A stretch of 33,555 nt of DNA from Thermoleophilia bacterium (GCA_020438485.1 JAGQUM010000011.1:1-33555), one strand, 5' to 3'; counted from the first letter of the stretch, positions 25,295-33,041 are shown. Made by a program: numbers and translations. The notes: generated from the sequence alone by a model not told the origin.

Positions 25295-26796
25295 ACCGGG
25301 TCGCGCTCGTGGGCGCCGGTCCCGGGGACCCCGGGCTGCTCACCGTCCGGGGCCGGGAACTGCTGGAGGCCGCCGACGCCGTGGTGTACGACCGGCTGGG
25401 GACGGAACGCCTGATGGGGCTCTGCCGGCCCGGTGCCCGCCTGATCGACGCCGGGAAGTCCCCGGGCCGCCAGGCGCTGACCCAGGACGAGATCGGCCGG
25501 ACGCTGGTGGGCCTCGCCCGAGAGGGGCTGCGCGTCGTGCGCCTGAAAGGCGGCGACCCGTTCGTTTTCGGCCGCGGCGGCGAGGAGATCATGGCCCTCG
25601 CGGACGCCGGCTTCGGCGTCGAGGTGGTCCCCGGCGTGACCAGCGCCATCGGGGCCCCCGCCTACGCCGGCATCCCCGTGACGCACCGGGCCGTCGCGAC
25701 GTCGTTCACCGTCGTGACGGGGCACGAGGATCCCACCAAGCCGGGCGAGCAGACCGACTGGGAGGCGCTGGGCAGGGTGCCGGGCACGCTCGTCATCCTC
25801 ATGGGGATGGGCCGCCTGCGGGCCATCAGCGAGCGGCTCATCGCCGCGGGGCGCCCGGCCGACCAGCCCGCCGCGGCGGTGCAGTGGGGCACCACGCACC
25901 GCCAGCGCGAGGTGGTCGCGACGCTCGGCACCCTGCACGACGTGGCCGCGGCCCACGGCCTCGGGTCGCCCGCGGTCGTCGTCATCGGGGACGTCGCGGG
26001 CCTCGCCGGCCGGCTGGCCTGGCGGACCGCCGGACCGCTCGCGGGGCGCCGCGTGGTCGTCACCAGGGCCCGCGCGCAGGCCTCCGACCTGTCCGAGCGG
26101 CTGCGCATCCTGGGAGCCGACGTGCTGGAGTTGCCCGTCATCCGCATCGAGCCCCTCCCGGCCGACGATGCCATCCGCGGCATGCTGGCCCGCCTGGGCG
26201 ACTACCGCGCGCTGGTGCTGACCAGCGTCAACGGCGTCGAGCAGCTCTTCGCGCGCATGGCCGAACGCGGCCTCGACACGCGCGCCATCCACCCCGACGC
26301 GCGCGTCGTGGCGATCGGGCCGGCGACCGCGGCCGCGTTGAACGCCAGGGGGCTGCGCGTCGATGTCATGCCCGAGCGGTTCGTGGCCGAGGGGATCCTC
26401 GACGCGCTGCGCGGCGTCGATCTGGACGGCGCCCCCGTGCTGGTGGCGCGGGCCCGCGAGGCCCGCGGGCTGCTGGTGGACGAGCTGCGCGCGCGGGGCG
26501 CCCGCGTGGACGAGGTGGCCCTGTACCGCACGGTCCCGGAGGATGCCCCGGACGCCGACGTGGAGGCGGCGCTGCGGGCCGACTACGTCACGTTCACGGC
26601 GTCGTCCACGGTGCGCAACTTCTGCGCGCTGGTCGGCGACCGGCTGCCGGAGCTGCGCGCGCGTGTGGTGTCCATCGGTCCCGTCACCAGCCGGGCGCTG
26701 GCCGACGCCCACATCCCCGTCGACCAGGAGGCCGGCGTCTTCACGCTCGACGGCGTGTGCGAGGCGCTCGTGCGGGACGCCGATGAGCCCGCCTGA
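25291..26796 (+). CDS. uroporphyrinogen-III C-methyltransferase / uroporphyrinogen-III synthase fusion (CobA-HemD)
   Basis: A 501-residue bifunctional protein. Residues 1 to about 245 are the SAM-dependent methyltransferase CobA/SUMT, with VGAGPGDPGLLTVRG (7-21), KGGDPFVFGRGGEE from residue 86, and VPGVTSA. From about 252 the uroporphyrinogen-III synthase domain begins (VVVTRARAQ), with ELPVIRIEP, a TSVNGVEQLF loop, AIGPATAAAL and YRTVPE. HemD closes hydroxymethylbilane to uroporphyrinogen III, and CobA methylates it to precorrin-2, the substrate of SirC. This fusion is common in Gram-positive bacteria. The GTG start overlaps the hemC stop as GTGA. Confidence 0.95.
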   Translation: MNRVALVGAGPGDPGLLTVRGRELLEAADAVVYDRLGTERLMGLCRPGARLIDAGKSPGRQALTQDEIGRTLVGLAREGLRVVRLKGGDPFVFGRGGEEIMALADAGFGVEVVPGVTSAIGAPAYAGIPVTHRAVATSFTVVTGHEDPTKPGEQTDWEALGRVPGTLVILMGMGRLRAISERLIAAGRPADQPAAAVQWGTTHRQREVVATLGTLHDVAAAHGLGSPAVVVIGDVAGLAGRLAWRTAGPLAGRRVVVTRARAQASDLSERLRILGADVLELPVIRIEPLPADDAIRGMLARLGDYRALVLTSVNGVEQLFARMAERGLDTRAIHPDARVVAIGPATAAALNARGLRVDVMPERFVAEGILDALRGVDLDGAPVLVARAREARGLLVDELRARGARVDEVALYRTVPEDAPDADVEAALRADYVTFTASSTVRNFCALVGDRLPELRARVVSIGPVTSRALADAHIPVDQEAGVFTLDGVCEALVRDADEPA

Positions 26797-27637
26797 CGCG
26801 CCCGCCCGCGTCGTCACCCTCACCACGGACTTCGGCCCGGGCAGCGAGCACGTGGGGGCCCTCCACGCCGTCATCGTCGCCCACCGGCCCGACATCGCCC
26901 GCGTGGACTTCGCCCACGACATCGCGCCCGGGGAGGTCCGCTGGGCGGCGCTCCAGCTGGCGCGCTGCGTCTCGCTGCTGCCCGACGCCGTTCATCTGGC
27001 CGTGGTCGACCCCGGGGTCGGCAGCGACGCGCGGCGGCCGGTGGCGGTAAGGCTGCGGTCGGGGGGTTACCTGGTGGGGCCCGACAACGGCCTGCTGGAG
27101 GTGGCCGTCGACGAGGCGGGCCTGTCGGCCGCCGTCCAGTTGGATCCCGCCGCGGTCGCCGGGCCCGTCAGCGCCACGTTCCACGGCCGCGACCTGTTCG
27201 CCCCCGCCGCGGCGCGTCTGGCGGTCGGCGCGGCGCTGGAGTCCCTCGGGCCCGCCGTCCCCGCGCACTCGATCACCCGCCCCCGCGTGCCGGACGCCGT
27301 CGTGGGGGAGGGGATCCTCGCCGCGGAGTTGGCGGGCAGGGATGCGTACGGCAACGCGTCGGTGCTGGCCGGCATCCGCGACGTCGCCCGGGCCGGGTTG
27401 GCAGAGGGGGACCACGTGTCGGTGGAGGTTCCCGCGGGGCGCCACCCCGCGCGGATGACGCGCACGTTCGCCGACGCCGAGCCGGGCGAGATGCTCGTCC
27501 ACATCGACAGCCACGGCATGGTCGCCGTCGCCGTCAACCGCGGGTCGGCGTGGGACCGGCTGGAGGCCCACGCGGGCCAGCTGTGCTGCATCACCCGCTC
27601 GGGCTTCGGGTCGCCCGACGCCGAGGCGCGGCGCTAG
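26783..27637 (+). CDS. SAM hydrolase (SAM hydroxide adenosyltransferase, DUF62)
   Basis: A 284-residue DUF62 enzyme of the chlorinase/fluorinase superfamily. Active-site stretches are TDFG (15-18), DPGVG (76-80), GPDNG (99-103), FHGRD (133-137) and DAYGN (187-191). Family members without halogenase features hydrolyse S-adenosylmethionine to adenosine and methionine; I see nothing that argues for halogenation. It overlaps the CobA-HemD gene by 14 bases, so a SAM-consuming and a SAM-hydrolysing enzyme are co-expressed. Its stop shares the CTAG at 27634-27637 with the convergent secreted-protein gene. Confidence 0.9.
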   Translation: MSPPDAPARVVTLTTDFGPGSEHVGALHAVIVAHRPDIARVDFAHDIAPGEVRWAALQLARCVSLLPDAVHLAVVDPGVGSDARRPVAVRLRSGGYLVGPDNGLLEVAVDEAGLSAAVQLDPAAVAGPVSATFHGRDLFAPAAARLAVGAALESLGPAVPAHSITRPRVPDAVVGEGILAAELAGRDAYGNASVLAGIRDVARAGLAEGDHVSVEVPAGRHPARMTRTFADAEPGEMLVHIDSHGMVAVAVNRGSAWDRLEAHAGQLCCITRSGFGSPDAEARR

Positions 27638-28119
27638 AACAGGCGCACACGCGCCCTGGTCAGCACGAACCCGTGGCCCGTACGGTTGCGGCACACCACG
27701 CCGTTCACGCGGGCACGGCAGTGGATGCCCCGTCCCATTCGCAGTGTGCGGCCGGCGTGCAGCATCCGGTGGCCGGACCCGATCCACGTGGACGCGCAGC
27801 GGCCGTAGGGGCGTCCGCGCGGGGGCAGGACGTACCGCACCCCCCAGCCCATCGAGCACGACGCCGGCTTCGGCGGGGTGCCGGGCCGGTCGGCGGGCGC
27901 CCGCCGGGAGCCGGGGCCGACTGCCGAGTCGCACGTGACGCCGCGGCGCCCCAGCAGATCGGCCACACACCCCGCCTGCCGGTCCGGCACGGTGAACGCG
28001 AGGCGGTTCCCCAGGTAGGGATCCCGAAACGGGGACGGCGCGGACGCCGCGAGGGGCGTGGCGGCGAGCCCCGCCCATGCGAGGGCGAGCACGGCGATGC
28101 GGCGGTGGATGCGTTCCAA
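27634..28119 (-). CDS. secreted DUF6636-like protein
   Basis: A 161-residue exported protein with a signal peptide (RRIAVLALAWAGLAATPLAASA), a Pro-rich middle and six cysteines. The C-terminus, TLRMGRGIHCRARVNGVVC then NRTGHGFVLTRARVRLF, matches the GHGF-type ending of DUF6636 proteins, which are frequent in actinobacteria and of unknown function. Disulfides outside the cell are likely. The only plausible start is TTG 28119, with GGAGG about 11 bases upstream. It ends on the same CTAG as the convergent SAM hydrolase gene. Confidence 0.78.
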   Translation of the reverse strand: MERIHRRIAVLALAWAGLAATPLAASAPSPFRDPYLGNRLAFTVPDRQAGCVADLLGRRGVTCDSAVGPGSRRAPADRPGTPPKPASCSMGWGVRYVLPPRGRPYGRCASTWIGSGHRMLHAGRTLRMGRGIHCRARVNGVVCRNRTGHGFVLTRARVRLF

Positions 28120-28188
28120 TGGGGAATCGTCCTCCGGGGACGCACTGCGTGACGTGGGACTCCTGCCAGTCTCCCCCCGGCTGGCGTT

Positions 28189-28255
28189 CGTTTCCTCAGG
28201 GAAACGTGAGAGTTGTCGGTGTCCGCTGTTACGGAGGACACCCGCCGAAACGGCG
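28189..28255. other. cluster of three perfect hairpins
   Basis: Three clean stem-loops lie between the secreted-protein gene and the terminator hairpin. They are CGTTTCC/GGAAACG (28189-28206, TCAG loop), GGTGTCC/GGACACC (28218-28242) and CGCCG/CGGCG (28243-28255, AAA loop). No open frame explains them. They could form a structured 5' leader for the minus-strand secreted-protein gene or a small RNA. I do not recognise a known riboswitch. Confidence 0.5.
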
Positions 28256-28289
28256 ACGGCCCCGCCTCAGGGAGGCCGGGGCCGTCGTC
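28252..28289. terminator. strong GC hairpin, probable tRNA-Phe terminator
   Basis: A long stem with one bulge and an AGG loop: 28255-28268 pairs with 28272-28286, and further pairs reach 28252 and 28289. It starts three bases past the tRNA-Phe 3' end on the minus strand. The following bases are not a U-run, but a strong stem directly after a tRNA is most likely a terminator or processing signal. Confidence 0.55.
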
Positions 28290-28291
28290 AG

Positions 28292-28364
28292 TGGCGAGAC
28301 CCAGACTCGAACTGGGGACACCACGATTTTCAGTCGTGTGCTCTACCAACTGAGCTATCTCGCC
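28292..28364 (-). tRNA. tRNA-Phe (GAA)
   Basis: A 73-base cloverleaf on the minus strand. The acceptor stem is GGCGAGA/TCTCGCC, the D-loop starts TAGCTCAGTTGG, and the anticodon loop is CTGAAAA with anticodon GAA. The T-arm contains GTTCGAGTC, and the discriminator base is A. The 3' CCA is not encoded. A good promoter lies just upstream. Confidence 0.97.
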
Positions 28365-28377
28365 GTGCGGCTCACGA

Positions 28378-28406
28378 ACGGTAGGGGCCCGGCGCGCGCG
28401 ACGCAA
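28378..28406 (-). promoter_or_regulatory. promoter of tRNA-Phe
   Basis: TTGCGT (28406-28401), a 17-base spacer and TACCGT (28383-28378) on the minus strand. The start point would fall about seven bases before the mature tRNA. The same TTGCGT with 17-base spacing recurs upstream of the repeat gene at 33139. Confidence 0.6.
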
Positions 28407-28452
28407 GGGGCGGGGCCGACCGGCCGGTTCCCGCGGCGCCCGCGCGCAGCTT

Positions 28453-28458
28453 TACAAT
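28453..28458 (+). promoter_or_regulatory. -10 element TACAAT of the response regulator, leaderless
   Basis: TACAAT ends six bases before ATG 28465, so transcription should begin at the ATG itself. No Shine-Dalgarno site is present. The -35 region is G/C-only and not recognisable. Confidence 0.5.
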
Positions 28459-28464
28459 CACCGC

Positions 28465-29145
28465 ATGCCCAGCCGCGGACACATCCTGGTGGTCGACGAC
28501 GAACGCGCGATCCGTCGTCTGCTGCGCATGTACCTCACGGACGCCGGCTACACCGTGGCCGAGGCCGGCGACGGCCGCGAGGCCATCGAGCAGGTGCGCC
28601 GCGGCGGCATCGACTTGGTGCTGCTTGACGTGATGATCCCCGAGATCGACGGTTTCGAGGCGACCCGCCGCATCCGCGAGACCGCGCAGGTGCCGGTGAT
28701 CCTGGTGACGGCACGCACCGAGGAGGCCCACCGCGTGACGGGCCTGGAACTGGGCGCCGACGACTACGTCACGAAGCCGTTCTCGCCCGTGGAGGTCGTC
28801 GCCCGGGTCAAGGCCGTCCTGCGCCGTGCGCAGGGGGACGACGCGCCCGACCGCAACGTGACGCTGGGCGACATCCACATCGAGCCCGCCGCGCGTCAGG
28901 TGACCAAGGCCGGCGAGGAGGTGGAGCTGACTCGCCTGGAGTTCGACCTGCTGTACGAGCTGGCCTCGCACCCGCGCGTGGTCTACTCGCGCGAGCGCCT
29001 GCTCGAACGGGTGTGGGGGTACCAGTCGGCCGTCGGCGCCAAGACCGTCGACGTGCACGTCGCGAACCTACGCCGCAAGCTGGGTGACGACATCCCGCTG
29101 GTCGCCGTGCGCGGCGTGGGCTACAAGATCGAGCCGCCCCGGTGA
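28465..29145 (+). CDS. OmpR-family response regulator
   Basis: A 226-residue two-component regulator. The receiver domain has the acidic pair in VVDDE, phosphoacceptor D55 in LLDVMIPEID, the switch Thr in LVTARTEE, and K104 in TKPFSP. The C-terminal winged helix ends KTVDVHVANLRRKLG and VRGVGYKIE, typical of OmpR/PhoB regulators. It is transcribed with the kinase encoded next (GTGA overlap at 29142-29145). The genes it controls cannot be inferred; the small secreted protein gene two positions downstream is in the same operon. Confidence 0.95.
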   Translation: MPSRGHILVVDDERAIRRLLRMYLTDAGYTVAEAGDGREAIEQVRRGGIDLVLLDVMIPEIDGFEATRRIRETAQVPVILVTARTEEAHRVTGLELGADDYVTKPFSPVEVVARVKAVLRRAQGDDAPDRNVTLGDIHIEPAARQVTKAGEEVELTRLEFDLLYELASHPRVVYSRERLLERVWGYQSAVGAKTVDVHVANLRRKLGDDIPLVAVRGVGYKIEPPR

Positions 29146-30491
29146 AACCCGAGTCACTGCTGAGCCGCGCGCTCGGCAGCCTGCGGGTGTTGTCGGCCGT
29201 CTCGTTCGTGGTCGCATCCCTCGCGGTCGTGGTCGTGGCCGGCACGCTGTACCAGGTGATTCAGGGGCAGGCGCGGCGCCAGGTGGAGCGCAGCCTCGAC
29301 GCGCAGGCCGAGGCCCTGGCCCGCTCCGTGGTCGAGGCGGGCCGCGCCGACGCACGGCAACTCGTGGCCAACGTCAGCCGCTACTTCACCGGCGAGACGC
29401 GGGTGGAGGTGATCTATGACGGCGTGGCGCAGATCTGGGAGATCCCGGCGGGCCCCATCTACGCCGAGGGCGACGCCACGTACCGCTGGGCCCACGTCAG
29501 GCTGCAGCGTCTCGACCCGATCAGCGCCGTCGACCGGCGCCTGCTGGCCGGCGTCATCGCCTTGGGAATCGGCTCGGTGGGCCTGCTGGCGTGGCTGCTG
29601 TCCGACTCGCTCACGCGCCGCCTGCGCCGGTCGCTGCGCCACCTCGCCGGGGTCGCCGGACGTCTGTCCGAGGGCGACCTCAGCGTTCGCGCCGACCACC
29701 TCCCGGGCGAGGCGGGCGTGGTGGCGGACGCGTTCAACCGCATGGCCGCGCGCCTTGACGCCAACGACGCGCGCCAGCGCGAGTTCCTGGCCGACGCGGC
29801 GCACGAACTGCGCACTCCCGTCACGGCCATCGAGGGCTTCGCGACGGCGCTGGCGGACGGCACGGCCCGCGACGCCGAGGACCGCCGGGAGGCGGCCGAG
29901 ACGATCCGCGACGAGGCCATCCGGCTGCGCGGCCTCGTGCAGGAGCTTCAGGAACTGACGTGGCTCGACCTCGACCCCCCCGTCGAGCGCACTGAGAGCG
30001 ACGTGGCGGCGATCGCCCGCGAGACGGTGGCACGGTACGCCGGCGCGGCGGCAGAGCGCGATGTGGCCCTGTCGGGGCCGCCGGACGCCGCCCACGTGAC
30101 GGCATGGACCGACCCGGCCCACGTCGCCACCATTCTGGCGAACCTCACCAGCAACGCCGTCGCGGCCACGCCCCCCGGCGGGCGGGTGCGCGTGACGGTC
30201 GAGGCGCACGGCCGCGATGCCACGCTGAGGGTGGCCGACACAGGGGTTGGGATCGCGGCGGAGAACCTTCCCCTCATCTTCGAGAGGCTGTTCCGCGTGG
30301 ACGGCAGCCGGGCGCGCAGCGGCCTGGGCGGGTCGGGCCTGGGCCTCGCGATCGTGAAGCGGCTGGTGCTGCTGCTCAACGGAAAGGTCGAGGTGTCGAG
30401 CACGCCGGGGGTGGGAACGGTCTTCACGGTCACGCTGCGCGGCGTCCGGTCGCTGCGGCCGGGCCGTCTGTCGTCAGTGGCCCGCACGTGA
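29142..30491 (+). CDS. sensor histidine kinase
   Basis: A 449-residue membrane kinase. TM1 is near residues 12-38, an extracytoplasmic sensor region of about 100 residues follows, and TM2 is near 136-160. After these come a HAMP domain, HisKA with phospho-acceptor H221 in DAAHELRTP, and a HATPase domain with N334/N338 in NLTSN, DTGVG (366-370), LFERLF-type F box IFERLFRVD and GLGGSGLGLAIVK. All catalytic boxes are intact. It partners the response regulator with which it overlaps. The sensor region has no recognised ligand domain. Its stop overlaps the start of a small exported protein gene. Confidence 0.94.
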   Translation: MKPESLLSRALGSLRVLSAVSFVVASLAVVVVAGTLYQVIQGQARRQVERSLDAQAEALARSVVEAGRADARQLVANVSRYFTGETRVEVIYDGVAQIWEIPAGPIYAEGDATYRWAHVRLQRLDPISAVDRRLLAGVIALGIGSVGLLAWLLSDSLTRRLRRSLRHLAGVAGRLSEGDLSVRADHLPGEAGVVADAFNRMAARLDANDARQREFLADAAHELRTPVTAIEGFATALADGTARDAEDRREAAETIRDEAIRLRGLVQELQELTWLDLDPPVERTESDVAAIARETVARYAGAAAERDVALSGPPDAAHVTAWTDPAHVATILANLTSNAVAATPPGGRVRVTVEAHGRDATLRVADTGVGIAAENLPLIFERLFRVDGSRARSGLGGSGLGLAIVKRLVLLLNGKVEVSSTPGVGTVFTVTLRGVRSLRPGRLSSVART

Positions 30492-30913
30492 GGCCGTGGC
30501 CGGCGGCGGCGATCGCGGCGGCGCTTCCTCTTGCGCTTCCCGCGGCCGGCGCGGGGGCCGTATCGGTGCGCATCACATCCGTGCGGGTCGTGGACGCCCA
30601 GACGCGCCGTCCCGCCCCCGCGCCGCTGCGCCGGACCCGGGACTACGCCTACGTCGTCCGGTACCGGGTGGCGGGGGAGCGGACGATGCGCGTCACGCGC
30701 CGCGCCGTGATCGTGGACGCCCAGGGCACGGTGATGGCCCGCGTCAGGCCGCCGGCCACGTTCGACGAGCCCGGCAGCTACTTCGCCACATCCCGCATCT
30801 CCATCGGGCCGGACGACCCCGTGGGGACGTACCGGCTGCGCTACGCCGTGGTGGTGCGCGGCCGCCGGGCCGTGGACCGCGCCGTGCGCGTCACCCGGCT
30901 GCGGTTCCGCTAG
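30488..30913 (+). CDS. small secreted protein co-expressed with the two-component system
   Basis: A 141-residue protein with a signal peptide (RPWPAAAIAAALPLALPAAGAG, cleaved near 22-24) and a beta-rich mature part of alternating hydrophobic and Arg residues. The mature part contains FDEPGSYFATSRISIGP and GTYRLRYAVVVRGRR, suggestive of an immunoglobulin-like fold. I recognise no named family. Co-translation with the kinase (GTGA, 30488-30491) suggests a sensor accessory or an extracellular target. It overlaps the convergent membrane protein gene by 23 bases. Confidence 0.75.
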   Translation: MRPWPAAAIAAALPLALPAAGAGAVSVRITSVRVVDAQTRRPAPAPLRRTRDYAYVVRYRVAGERTMRVTRRAVIVDAQGTVMARVRPPATFDEPGSYFATSRISIGPDDPVGTYRLRYAVVVRGRRAVDRAVRVTRLRFR

Positions 30914-31157
30914 GCGGCGATCCCTCGGCGGCCCGGGCCTCGGCCTCCTCCCGGCGCTCGCGCGCCACGCGGCGGCGGCGGCCGTCGATCATCCCCACCA
31001 CGATCACGAGCCCCAGCAGCGCGTACGGGACGCCGAACAGGAAGCGGTTGTCGTCGAGGAAGACCATGAACACGATCCCGCCGATCAAGAAGATCCACCC
31101 GATGATCAGCGCGAACAGGAACCCGGTGTTGCCCGAGTAGTCGGAGCCCTCGCTCAT
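30891..31157 (-). CDS. small two-helix membrane protein
   Basis: An 88-residue protein with helices at about 13-33 and 40-58. A strongly charged C-terminal tail follows (RRRRVARERREEAEARAAE), probably cytoplasmic. No family is recognised. It is co-translated with the Nfu N-domain gene upstream (ATGA, 31154-31157). Its end overlaps the convergent secreted-protein gene. Confidence 0.7.
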   Translation of the reverse strand: MSEGSDYSGNTGFLFALIIGWIFLIGGIVFMVFLDDNRFLFGVPYALLGLVIVVGMIDGRRRRVARERREEAEARAAEGSPPSGTAAG

Positions 31158-31426
31158 TCGGCGAAGTGCCCCTCGATGGCGGCGACAACGAGCGGCACCA
31201 ACTCGCCCCAGTCCGCGTCGTCCTCCTTCGTGACGCTGACGAAGTCGGCCGTGCAGAACACGTTCGTGACACCGTCGATCTGGAAGACGCGGTGCCCCAG
31301 CGGCGACACGGACGGGTCGGTGCCGTCGCGGAACGTCTCGGGCCGTCCGGACGCGGTGGACGGCCGGTCCAGGGTGAACTTCACGGCGTTCGGGTTCGGG
31401 GTTCCCCCCGGGGTAACGACGACCAC
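31154..31426 (-). CDS. stand-alone Nfu/NifU N-terminal-domain protein
   Basis: A 90-residue protein matching the Nfu_N domain: TPGGTPNPNAVKFTLDR, then HRVFQIDGVTNVFCTADFVSVTK and WGELVPLVVAAIEGHF. Nfu_N is usually joined to a CxxC NifU domain that carries Fe-S clusters; here that domain is absent, as in other short actinobacterial versions. It may be a regulator or adaptor of Fe-S assembly. The frame is open upstream, but GTG 31426 is favoured by GAGGAG ten bases before it and by the normal domain start. Confidence 0.82.
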   Translation of the reverse strand: MVVVTPGGTPNPNAVKFTLDRPSTASGRPETFRDGTDPSVSPLGHRVFQIDGVTNVFCTADFVSVTKEDDADWGELVPLVVAAIEGHFAE

Positions 31427-31535
31427 GGTGCGGCGGCTCCTCGGCGGACGGCGGCGTGCGGCCAGCCTAGACAACCGGGTGCGCCGGCGCCGCGCGTCGG
31501 GGCGAACGGCCCTCACGCCGGGACCCCGCGTGCGG

Positions 31536-31541
31536 TAGCGT
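31536..31541 (+). promoter_or_regulatory. -10 element TAGCGT of pyrE
   Basis: TAGCGT ends nine bases before ATG 31551 with no Shine-Dalgarno site between, as for ctaC. The match is weaker than for the other leaderless candidates. Confidence 0.3.
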
Positions 31542-31550
31542 CAGCGCCCG

Positions 31551-32117
31551 ATGACCGATGCCTCCGCCCGCGACCGGCTGCGCACGCTGCTGGTCGACCA
31601 CGCCGTGATCCGCGAGTCCGTCGTCCTGTCGTCGGGTCGCCGATCGTCCTACTACGTCGACGCCCGCCAGGTCCTGCTGGACCCCGAGGGCGCCGCCCTG
31701 TCGGGGCGCCTGGGGTGGGACCTGCTGGCGCCGCTGGAGCCCGCCGCCGTGGGCGGCCTCACGATGGGGGCCGACCCCCTGGTGTGCGCCATCAGCGCGG
31801 CCGCATGGGCCGACGGGCGTCGCGTCACCGGGTTCTTCGTCCGCAAGGAGGCGAAGAAGCATGGACTGCAGCAGTGGATCGAGGGGCCGTTCCTCGAGGA
31901 GGGCACGCCGGTGGTCGTCGTGGACGACGTGCTCACGTCGGGAGGGTCGCTGCGCATCGCGATCGAGAAGGCGCGGCAGGCCGGCGGGGACGTGCGCGGC
32001 GCGCTCGTGGTGATCGACCGCGAGGAGGGCGGCCGTGAGTCCCTGGCCGACGTGCTGGGCGACACCCCGCTGCATGCGTTGTTCACGGCGACCGAGCTGC
32101 TGGGAGACGAGCGGTAG
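31551..32117 (+). CDS. pyrE: orotate phosphoribosyltransferase
   Basis: A 188-residue PyrE, which makes orotidine-5'-phosphate from orotate and PRPP in pyrimidine synthesis. It has the PRPP-binding motif VVVVDDVLTSGGS (121-133), the flexible catalytic loop RKEAKKHGLQ and the N-terminal LSSGRRSSYYVDAR. The length is slightly below the usual 200-215 residues but no element is missing. No other pyr gene is nearby. A CCCGGC/GCCGGG stem lies at 32123-32139, just past the stop. Confidence 0.95.
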   Translation: MTDASARDRLRTLLVDHAVIRESVVLSSGRRSSYYVDARQVLLDPEGAALSGRLGWDLLAPLEPAAVGGLTMGADPLVCAISAAAWADGRRVTGFFVRKEAKKHGLQQWIEGPFLEEGTPVVVVDDVLTSGGSLRIAIEKARQAGGDVRGALVVIDREEGGRESLADVLGDTPLHALFTATELLGDER

Positions 32118-32164
32118 CCGAACCCGGCAACCCGCCGGGGGCGGGCACCACGCGGGAGGGTCTC

Positions 32165-33016
32165 GTGATCCGCGTGGCGGGCCCCAGCGCGACCGTTCAC
32201 GTCGACGGGACGCCGGTGGAGGCCAGCTTCACCCCGCGGCTGCCCGGGGGGCCCGCGGTGGCGGGCGACCGGGTGGACGTGGACCTGCGCGCCGGCACCG
32301 GCGTGGTGAAGGCCGTCCGGCCGCGCCGCACGCTGCTGTCGCGCGGTGAGTTCTCCACGCGCAACCGCGCCCGCCCGCTCGTCGCGAACGCCGACCTGCT
32401 GATCGTGGTCGCCGCGGCCGCCGACCCGCCGTTCCGGCCCCGGTTCGTCGATCGCTACCTCGTGGCCGGCGAGTTCGGCGGGCTCGACTGCGCGCTGGTG
32501 ATCACGAAGATGGACCTGTCGCACGACGCCGAGCTCATCGCCCGGGCCGCGCAGGTCTACGGCGACGTGGGGTATCCCGTCATCACGGGTTCCAGTGACG
32601 ACCCCGGCACCGTGGCGCGGGTGCGGGACCTCATCGGCGGCAGGGCGGCGGCGCTGTGCGGGCACTCCGGCGTGGGCAAGTCGTCGCTGACGCGCGGCCT
32701 CACCGGGGTCGCGCGCGCGGTGGGGGACGTCAGCCGCCGTGTCGGCAAGGGCCGCCACACCACCACGGACCCGCGGTTCATCCCCATGCCCGGGGGCGGC
32801 GCCGTCGTCGACACCGCGGGGGTGCGCACGTTCTACGTGCCCCCCATGGACCCCGAGGACCTGGCCCACGGCTTCCCCGAGATTCAGGCGGCGGCGGCGG
32901 GCTGCCGGTTCCGCGGCTGCCGACACGGCGGGGAGGCGGGCTGCGCCGTCCCGGGGAACGTCAGCCCCGGCAGGCTCGACAGCTACCGGCGCCTGCTGGC
33001 ATCCATCGTCACGTAG
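32165..33016 (+). CDS. rsgA: ribosome small-subunit-dependent GTPase RsgA
   Basis: A 283-residue circularly permuted GTPase that helps late 30S maturation. An OB-fold N-terminus is followed by G4 TKMD (114-117), then G1 GHSGVGKSS (166-174) and G3 DTAG (216-219), in the permuted order G4-G1-G3. The C-terminal zinc site is C247, C252, H254 and C260. GGAGGG at 32155-32160 fixes the GTG start at 32165. It follows pyrE by 47 bases. Confidence 0.95.
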   Translation: MIRVAGPSATVHVDGTPVEASFTPRLPGGPAVAGDRVDVDLRAGTGVVKAVRPRRTLLSRGEFSTRNRARPLVANADLLIVVAAAADPPFRPRFVDRYLVAGEFGGLDCALVITKMDLSHDAELIARAAQVYGDVGYPVITGSSDDPGTVARVRDLIGGRAAALCGHSGVGKSSLTRGLTGVARAVGDVSRRVGKGRHTTTDPRFIPMPGGGAVVDTAGVRTFYVPPMDPEDLAHGFPEIQAAAAGCRFRGCRHGGEAGCAVPGNVSPGRLDSYRRLLASIVT

Positions 33017-33018
33017 GC

Positions 33019-33040
33019 GCCGGCCGCCGGCTGCCGGCCG
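33019..33040. terminator. GC-rich hairpin after rsgA
   Basis: Overlapping stems made of GCCGGC/CGGCCG palindromes begin three bases after the rsgA stop. There is no U-run. It is placed like a terminator between rsgA and the next promoter. Confidence 0.35.
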
Positions 33041-33041
33041 C

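Noticed and set aside
24037-26922. Open frame of about 960 codons antisense to hemA-hemC-cobA/hemD
   Set aside because: The sense strand is fully explained by conserved enzymes; the antisense product is compositionally biased and unlike any protein family.
26783-27637. Fluorinase or chlorinase
   Set aside because: The sequence fits the SAM hydroxide adenosyltransferase branch, and the surrounding genes are tetrapyrrole enzymes rather than halometabolite genes.
28189-28255. Known riboswitch or signal-recognition RNA
   Set aside because: I could not match the conserved cores of c-di-GMP, ydaO, cobalamin or SRP RNAs; the region is left as an unidentified structured stretch.
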